From contig JAABSF010000198.1 of assembly GCA_011390535.1 (NCBI GenBank), positions 1 to 5,817 of the forward strand: 5,817 nucleotides of DNA. The letters run 5' to 3'. The notes beneath the pieces were generated by a model. The model was given only the letters and a program-made list of their open reading frames with translations, ran no database searches and was not told the DNA's origin. A program made the position numbers and the translations under genes. Shown piece by piece: positions 1 to 5,817 of this stretch. Every line of letters begins with the position of its first letter. Position 1 is the first letter of the stretch. Source of the DNA: Deltaproteobacteria bacterium (GTDB lineage Bacteria; Myxococcota_A; Polyangia; HGW-17; SLPX01).

Positions 1-6
1 AAGGTG
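1..6 (+). promoter_or_regulatory. possible ribosome binding site for the first gene
   Basis: AAGGTG lies 8 bases before the ATG at 15 and resembles a Shine-Dalgarno sequence. It is the only sequence support for that start. Because the reading frame is open to the left edge, this could equally be internal coding sequence. Confidence 0.35.
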
Positions 7-14
7 TTCCAATT

Positions 15-1520
15 ATGAATGAACACCCCTTCTTCGCACCTCAGACCCGCTTTGTCTTGGCAAACTGTGGTATCATCGATCCGCGATCCATTGAAGAGTA
101 TATCGCCCGGGGAGGCTATGAGGCGTTAAAGAAAACCCTTCAAAAAACAACCCCGGAAGAGCTCTGCGACGAAGTGGAGCAGAGCGGACTTCGAGGCCGC
201 GGAGGCGGAGGGTTTCCAACAGGAAAAAAATGGAAGCTGACCCTCCAGGCGCCTTCGCACCAAAAATACATGATCTGCAACGCAGACGAGGGTGATCCGG
301 GAGCATTCATGGATCGCGCAGTGATAGAGGGTGACCCGCACAGGCTTGTCGAGGGGTTGGCCCTCGCTGCATATGGCATAGGAGCTTCAAAGGCATATAT
401 CTATATCCGCGCCGAATACCCACTCGCCATCGCTCACCTCGACGAAGCTATTGAACAAGCTCACGATTACGGTCTGCTGGGCGACGACATTCAGGGCAGC
501 GGGTTCAACCTCAACATTATCGTAAAAAAAGGAGCCGGTGCGTTTGTGTGTGGAGAAGAGACAGCCCTCATTCATAGCATAGAGGGCAAACGCGGGATGC
601 CACGCCCTCGACCGCCTTATCCAGCTACAAGTGGGCTGTTCGGCAAACCAACAGCCATCAACAATGTAGAGACACTGGCAAATGTTCCCACCATCGTCAA
701 GAAGGGAGCCGAATGGTTCGCCTCGACAGGCACCGAATACTCCAAAGGAACTAAAGTCTTCGCCCTCTCAGGCAAAGTAGCACACACAGGGTTGCTGGAG
801 GTGGCCATGGGAACATCGGTGCGGGACATTGTGTTTGAGATCGGCGGAGGCACACCCGGCGGAAAGAAATTTAAGGCGGTACAAATCGGGGGACCTTCCG
901 GTGGATGTATTCCCTCTCAGCATTTGGACATACGTGTAGACTACGAATCATTGAAAGAGGTGGGCGCGATGATGGGCTCGGGTGGGCTCGTGGTCATGGA
1001 TGAAGACAACTGCATGGTGGATGTGGCCACTTTCTTCATGGATTTCATAGGACGCGAGAGCTGCGGAAAGTGTATCCCTTGCCGTGAGGGGACAAAGCGG
1101 ATGCTTGAAATCCTGAAAGCAATCTCTCGGGGTCGACGGAATGAAGAGGGTGTGCAAGCTCTAGAGAGGTTTCGTGGAATTGTCTATCTGGAACAACTCG
1201 CGAGGGTCATACGAGACACCAGCCTGTGTGGTCTGGGGCAGTCGGCGCCTAATCCGGTCTTAAGTACTCTGCGCTGGTTCAAAGATGAATATGAAGCTCA
1301 CATTTATGAGCGTCATTGTCCTGCAGGGGTATGCACAGAGTTGTTGGAGTATCGCATAGACGCGGATGCCTGCACAGGCTGTATGGTCTGCGTAAAAAAA
1401 TGTCCGGTCGATGCTATTATGGGTGCAAAAAAGAGCCCCCACTACATTATCCCGGATAAATGTATCGGCTGTGGATCATGCTTGGATGCGTGTCGCTTTA
1501 ACGCTGTCATCGCAGAATAG
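15..1520 (+). CDS. hndC: NuoF-like flavoprotein subunit of NAD(P)-linked [FeFe]-hydrogenase (HndC/HydB type)
   Basis: This is the diaphorase subunit that passes electrons between NAD(P)H, FMN and Fe-S clusters in a cytoplasmic HndABCD/HydABC-type hydrogenase. The NuoF core is clear: the glycine-rich FMN/NADH loop GRGGGGFPTG at residues 61-70, NADEGDPGAF at 89-98, CGEETAL at 179-185, and an N3-type [4Fe-4S] site with C350, C353, C356 and C405. Unlike NuoF of complex I, it ends in a two-[4Fe-4S] ferredoxin domain (C453/C456/C459/C463 and C483/C486/C489/C493), as in hydrogenase HydB subunits. The next gene, the catalytic subunit, starts 17 bases downstream. ATG at 15 has a possible ribosome site AAGGTG at 1-6. 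However, the frame has no stop back to the window edge, and many relatives carry an N-terminal thioredoxin-like [2Fe-2S] domain joined at about this point, so the gene may start further upstream. The family call is firm. Electron bifurcation and NAD versus NADP preference cannot be read from the sequence. Confidence 0.93.
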   Translation: MNEHPFFAPQTRFVLANCGIIDPRSIEEYIARGGYEALKKTLQKTTPEELCDEVEQSGLRGRGGGGFPTGKKWKLTLQAPSHQKYMICNADEGDPGAFMDRAVIEGDPHRLVEGLALAAYGIGASKAYIYIRAEYPLAIAHLDEAIEQAHDYGLLGDDIQGSGFNLNIIVKKGAGAFVCGEETALIHSIEGKRGMPRPRPPYPATSGLFGKPTAINNVETLANVPTIVKKGAEWFASTGTEYSKGTKVFALSGKVAHTGLLEVAMGTSVRDIVFEIGGGTPGGKKFKAVQIGGPSGGCIPSQHLDIRVDYESLKEVGAMMGSGGLVVMDEDNCMVDVATFFMDFIGRESCGKCIPCREGTKRMLEILKAISRGRRNEEGVQALERFRGIVYLEQLARVIRDTSLCGLGQSAPNPVLSTLRWFKDEYEAHIYERHCPAGVCTELLEYRIDADACTGCMVCVKKCPVDAIMGAKKSPHYIIPDKCIGCGSCLDACRFNAVIAE

Positions 1521-1524
1521 GAGA
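1519..1524 (+). promoter_or_regulatory. ribosome binding site for hndD, overlapping the hndC stop codon
   Basis: AGGAGA overlaps the TAG stop (1518-1520) of the preceding gene and lies 13 bases before the ATG at 1538, which is rather far. A weaker AAAGA at 1526-1530 is closer. The overlap suggests the two hydrogenase subunits are translated from one message, possibly with coupling. Confidence 0.5.
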
Positions 1525-1537
1525 CAAAGAAAACATC

Positions 1538-3259
1538 ATGATCAATATAGAAGTCAACGGAAAGAAAATCGAAGCTCGAGAAAATGAGCTGTTATTGTCG
1601 GTGCTGCAACGCGAAGGGATTAATGTCCCCACTTTGTGCAATATGAGTGACCTTCTACCCACCGGCTCATGCCGAATGTGCGTCGTGGAAATTGAGGGAC
1701 GGGAAAACCTTGTCCCGAGTTGTGCCTTCCCGGTCTATGACGGAATGAAGGTATCCACTCACTCGATTCGAGCAGTGGAAGCGCGTAGAACCATCATAGA
1801 ATTGTTGCTTGCAAATCATCCCGATGATTGCCTTTACTGTGTCCGGAATGGTGACTGTGAGCTACGCAAACTCTCGGACGAATTGGGGATCCGCAGCCGG
1901 CGCTATTCCGGCACAAGAAAAAACTATAAACTCGACCTTTCAAGCCCCGCCATAGTAAGAGATCCGGCGAAATGCATTCTTTGCGGTAAATGTGTGAGGG
2001 TTTGCGAAGAGGTTCAGGGTGTCTCTGCCATAGATTTTGTGAACCGTGGGTCCGATACCATAGTGAGCACCACATTTGATCAAGGAATAAATGTGTCGAG
2101 CTGTGTCTTTTGCGGTCAGTGCGTTGCAGTATGCCCGACAGGGGCGCTGGCGGAAAAATCCCAAATCAAAGAGGTGGTGACTGCGCTGGATGATCCGAAA
2201 AAAGTTGTGGTGGTCCAACACGCTCCCTCGATATCAGTGACCCTGGGAGAAGAGTTCGGCATAAAGCCGGGCACCGATATCTGGGGTGTCATGACCGCTA
2301 CCCTTCGCAAACTAGGCTTTGACAAGGTTTTTGATACTGCGTTTTCAGCAGATCTTACCATAATGGAAGAGGCGGCTGAGCTGGTTCAACGAATTCGAAC
2401 CGGCGGTAAGCTTCCTATGATGACAAGTTGTTCCCCGGGGTGGATCAAGTTCGTTGAAGAGTTTTATCCGGAGATGACGGAGAACCTCTCCACGGCAAAG
2501 AGCCCCCAACAGATGTTGGGCGCAATCATCAAGAGCTATTACGCTGAAAAGATCGGAGTGGATCCTAAGAATATCTACTCTGTATCCGTCATGCCTTGTA
2601 CGGCCAAAAAATTCGAGGCCGGCCGTCCCGAGATGGCACAAGACGGAATTGCCGATGTCGACGCGGTGCTTACCACAAGAGAGTTGGCCCAGTTGATAAG
2701 AATGAGGGGTATCGATATCAACTCTGTTGAACCCGAACCCGCCGACAACCCATTCGGCGTGAGAACCACTGCGGGGAAGCTTTTCGGAGCATCCGGCGGA
2801 GTCATGGAAGCTGCACTCCGCACCGCCTATTACCTAATAGAAGGAAAAGAGTTGGAAGATCTGAAGATATCATCACTGCGAGGGTTCAAGGGTATCAAAG
2901 AAGCTCATCTCACCATTGGAGACAGAGATGTTGGTGTAGCTGCGGTGAGCGGGCTTATGAACGCGAAAAAGCTCTTGGATGAAATCAAAGCGGGTCGAAG
3001 TGACCTTCACTTCATCGAAGTGATGACCTGCCCCGGCGGATGCATAGCCGGCGGCGGACAACCAAGGGCCTCCGACACGGAGAGGCTGAAAGCCCGAATG
3101 AAGGCGTTATATAAGATCGACCGCGACGAAGAAGTCCGCACCTCACATTCCAATGAATCAGTAAAACAACTTTATGATGAATTTCTTGAAAAACCATTGA
3201 GTAAAAAGAGCCACGAAATCCTGCATACGCATTATAATAAGAGGGATGTTTATCGATGA
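1538..3259 (+). CDS. hndD: [FeFe]-hydrogenase catalytic subunit (HndD/HydA type, group A)
   Basis: The H2-activating subunit of the cytoplasmic NAD(P)-linked hydrogenase. Its 573 residues have the clostridial CpI-like layout: an N-terminal [2Fe-2S] domain (C34, C45, C48, C62), a His-ligated [4Fe-4S] cluster (H94, C98, C101, C107), two [4Fe-4S] clusters (C146/C149/C152/C156 and C189/C192/C195/C199), and the H-cluster domain. L1 is TSCSPGW (296-302), L2 is MPCTAKKFE (352-360) and L3 runs from E494 to P509 with C498 and C502. The proton-path residues known from CpI are present: C298, E278, E281, S318 and R285. The protein ends after the SHEILHTHY motif, so it lacks the extra C-terminal [2Fe-2S] domain of the Thermotoga HydA. 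One oddity is Ser299, which aligns with the CpI L1 ligand Cys300. The flavoprotein subunit lies 17 bases upstream. Maturation would need HydEFG, which are not in the window. The family assignment is very secure. Confidence 0.96.
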   Translation: MINIEVNGKKIEARENELLLSVLQREGINVPTLCNMSDLLPTGSCRMCVVEIEGRENLVPSCAFPVYDGMKVSTHSIRAVEARRTIIELLLANHPDDCLYCVRNGDCELRKLSDELGIRSRRYSGTRKNYKLDLSSPAIVRDPAKCILCGKCVRVCEEVQGVSAIDFVNRGSDTIVSTTFDQGINVSSCVFCGQCVAVCPTGALAEKSQIKEVVTALDDPKKVVVVQHAPSISVTLGEEFGIKPGTDIWGVMTATLRKLGFDKVFDTAFSADLTIMEEAAELVQRIRTGGKLPMMTSCSPGWIKFVEEFYPEMTENLSTAKSPQQMLGAIIKSYYAEKIGVDPKNIYSVSVMPCTAKKFEAGRPEMAQDGIADVDAVLTTRELAQLIRMRGIDINSVEPEPADNPFGVRTTAGKLFGASGGVMEAALRTAYYLIEGKELEDLKISSLRGFKGIKEAHLTIGDRDVGVAAVSGLMNAKKLLDEIKAGRSDLHFIEVMTCPGGCIAGGGQPRASDTERLKARMKALYKIDRDEEVRTSHSNESVKQLYDEFLEKPLSKKSHEILHTHYNKRDVYR

Positions 3260-3343
3260 TGGGCAACTGTTGAACAGAGATAATTCGATATTAACAGAGG
3301 AAGACGGGACAGAAGAGTCCATAAATCAGAGAGATAAAACACC
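3260..3343 (+). other. 84-base gap between hydrogenase and sensor genes
   Basis: This is the longest non-coding stretch in the window. It is purine-rich, contains AACAGAG twice (about 3273-3279 and 3293-3299), and ends in a weak ribosome site GAGAGA (3329-3334) 9 bases before the ATG at 3344. I see no stem with a T-run that would make a terminator and no convincing -35/-10 or sigma-54 promoter. The sensor gene is therefore probably read from the same message as the hydrogenase, though a weak internal promoter cannot be excluded. Confidence 0.5.
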
Positions 3344-5404
3344 ATGAACAGCGGCAAAAACGACATTCCTCTCATAACTACGAAAAAAGAGCTCTGTAGA
3401 GTTTGTTACACTTGTGTGCGTGAGTGCCCGGCAAAAGCCATTCGCATCGCCGGCGGACAAGCCGAGGTGATACCCGAGCGTTGCATAGGTTGCGGTAACT
3501 GTGTCCGAGTCTGTAGCCAGGGTGCCAAAGCGGTTTTGGACACAAAAAATGAGGTCCTGGAGCTCCTCGGCTCAGATAAGCGTGTAGCAGCGATTCTGGC
3601 GCCAAGCTTTCCGGCCCAGTTTCAAGAGGACTATAAAACTTTGGTGGGACGAATCCGAGCACTGGGATTCGACCTTGTATGCGAGGTTGCTTTTGGAGCC
3701 GACCTGGTTGCCCGTGCTTACAAAAAGCTTTTAGAGGAAAACCCGGAAGGCCGCTATATCGCCACGACATGTCCGGCGGTGGTAGGATATGTAGAGCGTT
3801 ATCACCCTGCCCTCACCGGTGATGTAGAACAAGAATATGACAAGCAGGAAAACGACTCAAAACACCAACCGGTAGGCGTCCTTGCCCCAATCGTCTCTCC
3901 CATGGCGGCCACAGCGCGTGCGCTCCGAAAAAAATACGGCAAAGATCTGAAGGTTGTATTCATCGGCCCATGCATAGCCAAAAAAGCTGAAGGAATAGAT
4001 GACAATGGCGAAAGAGATGTGGACGCCGCCATCACATTCCTTGAATTAGATGATCTGCTGCAAGAAAAAGGAGTTCGAGAGAGCAACGTTGCCTCAAACT
4101 TTGATCCACCTTATGCAGGGCTTGGGGCGCTGTTCCCAATAAGCCGTGGGATGCTTCAGGCTGCCGGGATCAAAGAAGATCTAATGGAGGGTGATGTGGT
4201 GACGGCCGACGGCCGAACAAACTTTATCGAGGGAATTAAGGAGTTCGCAAGCGGAGATCTTGACGCGAGACTTCTTGAGACCCTCTCATGCAGCGGCTGC
4301 ATCATGGGTCCCGGGATCTCCACCGAAGCCCCGCTGTTTCGACGGCGGGCGTGGGTGGCTCAATACGTTCGCAAGCGCAAGGAGGAACTCGATCAAGAGG
4401 AAATCACCGCCCAATATGAAGAGTTCAAAGATCTGGATCTGACCCGAAAATTCCGTGCAAAAGATCAAAGAATTCCCATCCCCGATAAAGAAGAGCTGGA
4501 AAAGATCATGGCCAGGATGGGAAAGTATGATCCAAAAGACGAGCTCAACTGCGGCGCCTGTGGATACGACACATGCAGAGAGCACGCTTTAGCGATATAC
4601 AAAGGGCTGGCCGAAAGCGAAATGTGTCTACCCTACACTATCGATCAGCTAAACACCACTGTTGACGAGCTGGCGGTCTCCAATCGGGCGCTCGCCGACA
4701 CCCGGGAAGCTCTCATCCAATCGGAGAAAATGGCGAGCATGGGGCAACTGGCCGCAGGCATTGCTCACGAAGTGAACAACCCTCTGGGTGTGGTGTTGAT
4801 GTACGCTCACATTCTTCTGGAAGAAGCCGGCGATGACAACAAAAACAGCGCCGACCTTAAAATGATCGCCGAACAAGCTGATAGGTGTAAAAAGATAGTA
4901 GCGGGGCTTTTAGACTTTGCCCGTCAAAACAAGGTGCAATTACAAAAGAACAATCTAAATGAGCTTGTAGAGCATAGTGTCAAACTCACTCAAGCGCCCC
5001 AAGACGTACAAGTTCACATCGAACACCAAAGCGGAGATATAAGGGTTGAATTGGACGCCGACCAGATCACTCAAGTCATCACTAATCTGCTTACAAACGC
5101 ATATGCCGCAATGCCCGATGGCGGTGACCTCTGGGTGAGGACCTTCCGGGATAATGTCTATGCCGGGTTTGAGGTTGAAGACACAGGTGTCGGGATACCG
5201 GATGAGATTAAATCAAAGGTCTTTGAACCTTTTTTCACGACAAAGCAAATCGGCAAAGGAACCGGGTTGGGGCTGGCGGTGACATACGGCATAGTGAAAA
5301 TGCACAGGGGAGATATCAAGATTGAATCCAACAGTGATCCCAACAAGGGCAAAACCGGAACAAAATGCACGGTAAAAATACCTATAGAAAGCCAAAACGA
5401 ATAA
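3344..5404 (+). CDS. Sensory [FeFe]-hydrogenase-like protein fused to a histidine kinase
   Basis: A soluble 686-residue sensor kinase, with no membrane segment or signal peptide visible. Domains in order: a two-[4Fe-4S] ferredoxin (C18/C21/C24/C28 and C47/C50/C53/C57); an [FeFe]-hydrogenase large-subunit-like domain (about 80-345) with candidate H-cluster ligands C143, C210, C316 and C319; a four-cysteine Fe-S domain (C403, C406, C411, C428, spacing CX2CX4CX16C, like PF04060); a short helical, probably coiled-coil linker (about 431-463); and a histidine kinase. The kinase is complete: H475 in AHEVNNPL, N-box N581/N585, G1 DTGVG (613-617), F-box FEPFF (627-631) and G2 GKGTGLGL (637-644). The type resembles NtrB/ZraS kinases. 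The hydrogenase domain has lost the catalytic proton-path residues, so sensing of H2 or redox state is more likely than turnover; this is inference. It follows the catalytic hydrogenase genes by 84 bases and precedes a response regulator by 22. HydS would be a fitting name, but I leave the symbol blank because the kinase fusion differs from the studied HydS. Confidence 0.93.
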   Translation: MNSGKNDIPLITTKKELCRVCYTCVRECPAKAIRIAGGQAEVIPERCIGCGNCVRVCSQGAKAVLDTKNEVLELLGSDKRVAAILAPSFPAQFQEDYKTLVGRIRALGFDLVCEVAFGADLVARAYKKLLEENPEGRYIATTCPAVVGYVERYHPALTGDVEQEYDKQENDSKHQPVGVLAPIVSPMAATARALRKKYGKDLKVVFIGPCIAKKAEGIDDNGERDVDAAITFLELDDLLQEKGVRESNVASNFDPPYAGLGALFPISRGMLQAAGIKEDLMEGDVVTADGRTNFIEGIKEFASGDLDARLLETLSCSGCIMGPGISTEAPLFRRRAWVAQYVRKRKEELDQEEITAQYEEFKDLDLTRKFRAKDQRIPIPDKEELEKIMARMGKYDPKDELNCGACGYDTCREHALAIYKGLAESEMCLPYTIDQLNTTVDELAVSNRALADTREALIQSEKMASMGQLAAGIAHEVNNPLGVVLMYAHILLEEAGDDNKNSADLKMIAEQADRCKKIVAGLLDFARQNKVQLQKNNLNELVEHSVKLTQAPQDVQVHIEHQSGDIRVELDADQITQVITNLLTNAYAAMPDGGDLWVRTFRDNVYAGFEVEDTGVGIPDEIKSKVFEPFFTTKQIGKGTGLGLAVTYGIVKMHRGDIKIESNSDPNKGKTGTKCTVKIPIESQNE

Positions 5405-5412
5405 GAGGAGAC

Positions 5413-5417
5413 GGGAG
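5413..5417 (+). promoter_or_regulatory. ribosome binding site for the response regulator
   Basis: GGGAG lies 9 bases before the ATG at 5427 and supports that start. A second purine-rich candidate, GAGGAG at 5405-5410, directly follows the TAA stop of the kinase gene. The short gap points to co-translation of kinase and receiver from one message. Confidence 0.55.
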
Positions 5418-5426
5418 TATATTGAA

Positions 5427-5817
5427 ATGCAGAATTATAATAACAAGACGGCGCTCGTTGTTGACGACGACCCGGACTTTCTGGAGCAGCTTGGAATTCA
5501 ACTCTCCTCCATGGGTTTTGAAGTAGTCAAGAAAAGCACCCAAGAAGAGGCACAGGAGTATATTGAAAACACACGCCCTGATGTTGCCTTCTTGGATTTG
5601 ATGATGGAAAACATGGACGCCGGTTTCGTGCTTAGTTACGAAGTAAAGAAGAGATATCCCCAGACCCCGGTGATTCTGGTGACCGCCGTGAGCAGCGAGA
5701 CCGGAATGGAGTTCGACGCCACCACCCAAGACGAAAGGACGTGGATCAAAGCCGACGTAATCTTGTCAAAGCCCGTGCGGCTCGAACAACTCCAAAAAGA
5801 ACTGAACAAACTGCTGA
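5427..5817 (+). CDS. Response regulator receiver domain, cut by the right edge
   Basis: This CheY-like receiver is the probable phosphorylation partner of the kinase encoded 22 bases upstream. The first 130 residues are present and the frame is still open at the edge; the TGA at 5815-5817 is out of frame. Key residues are all there: the acidic cluster D13-D14-D15, phospho-acceptor D57 in AFLDLMM, T86 at the end of the fourth strand, and K115 followed by P116. The receiver is nearly complete at residue 130, so what follows could be a stop within a few codons (a single-domain receiver) or an output domain; the window cannot tell. The stretch between T86 and K115 is longer than in CheY by about six residues and is polar and acidic. 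No DNA-binding domain is visible, so its output is unknown. Confidence 0.9.
   Translation, partial: MQNYNNKTALVVDDDPDFLEQLGIQLSSMGFEVVKKSTQEEAQEYIENTRPDVAFLDLMMENMDAGFVLSYEVKKRYPQTPVILVTAVSSETGMEFDATTQDERTWIKADVILSKPVRLEQLQKELNKLL

Noticed and set aside
15..1520. NuoF of respiratory complex I as an alternative for the first gene.
   Set aside because: Complex I NuoF lacks the C-terminal two-cluster ferredoxin domain seen here, and the adjacent gene is a catalytic [FeFe]-hydrogenase. Formate dehydrogenase-linked NuoF-like subunits remain a family relative but do not fit the context.
3260..3275. TGGGCAACTGTTGAAC checked as a sigma-54 -24/-12 promoter because the kinase is NtrB/ZraS-like.
   Set aside because: The GG and GC elements do not fall at the required spacing and the TTGC box is absent.
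3307..3320. Possible hairpin GGAC-AGAAGA-GTCC in the gap before the sensor gene.
   Set aside because: The stem is only four base pairs and no T-run follows, so it is not a credible terminator or attenuator.
3378..3770. 130-codon open frame on the - strand.
   Set aside because: It lies opposite the ferredoxin and hydrogenase domain of the sensor gene, has no recognisable domain and no plausible ribosome site; it is a shadow of the real gene.
4260..4442. 60-codon open frame on the + strand in another frame.
   Set aside because: It overlaps the L3 region of the sensor domain, where the annotated frame carries conserved cysteines.
5414..5568. A 14-base direct repeat, GGAGTATATTGAAA, at 5414-5427 and 5555-5568.
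   Set aside because: One copy covers the region before the response-regulator start and the other is inside its coding sequence (encoding part of QEYIEN). No further copies or flanking duplication are seen, so chance is the simplest reading.
5382..5729. 115-codon open frame on the - strand.
   Set aside because: It is antisense to the well-supported receiver, whose D13-D15, D57, T86 and K115 are all in place.

Overview
The window holds a compact, single-direction gene cluster for hydrogen metabolism and hydrogen sensing in what is most likely an anaerobic bacterium. All four genes lie on the + strand, with gaps of 17, 84 and 22 bases. No tRNA, rRNA, mobile element, CRISPR array or convincing terminator is visible. 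Base composition is roughly balanced by eye, and no change of composition suggests separate origins. The protein families fit fermenters, syntrophs and sulfate reducers among others, so I do not name a taxon.

The left half (15-3259) encodes two subunits of a multimeric, soluble, NAD(P)-linked [FeFe]-hydrogenase of the Hnd/HydABC type. The first is a NuoF-like flavoprotein (HndC/HydB) with an FMN/NAD(P)H site and a C-terminal two-cluster ferredoxin domain. The second is a catalytic HndD/HydA subunit with an N-terminal [2Fe-2S] domain, a His-ligated cluster, two further [4Fe-4S] clusters and the H-cluster domain. The NuoE-like subunit that normally completes the complex is not here and probably lies just upstream. 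The reading frame of the first gene is open to the left edge, so that gene may itself be cut.

The right half (3344-5817) encodes a signalling pair. One protein of 686 residues fuses a ferredoxin domain, a degenerate [FeFe]-hydrogenase domain, a further four-cysteine Fe-S domain and a complete histidine kinase. It is followed by a response-regulator receiver that runs off the right edge. The hydrogenase-like domain keeps the four cysteines expected to hold an H-cluster but has lost all the residues of the known catalytic proton path that I could align. This is what a sensor rather than a turnover enzyme would look like.

The working picture is a self-monitoring module: a flavin-linked, possibly electron-bifurcating hydrogenase makes or uses H2, and a soluble H2- or redox-sensing kinase and its receiver, made from the same cluster, report on it. 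The most unusual points are the sensor architecture (Fe-S domain joined to the kinase with no visible PAS domain), the stripped proton path, an insertion of about 19 residues in the sensor domain, and a Ser in the catalytic subunit at a position that aligns with an H-cluster ligand cysteine.
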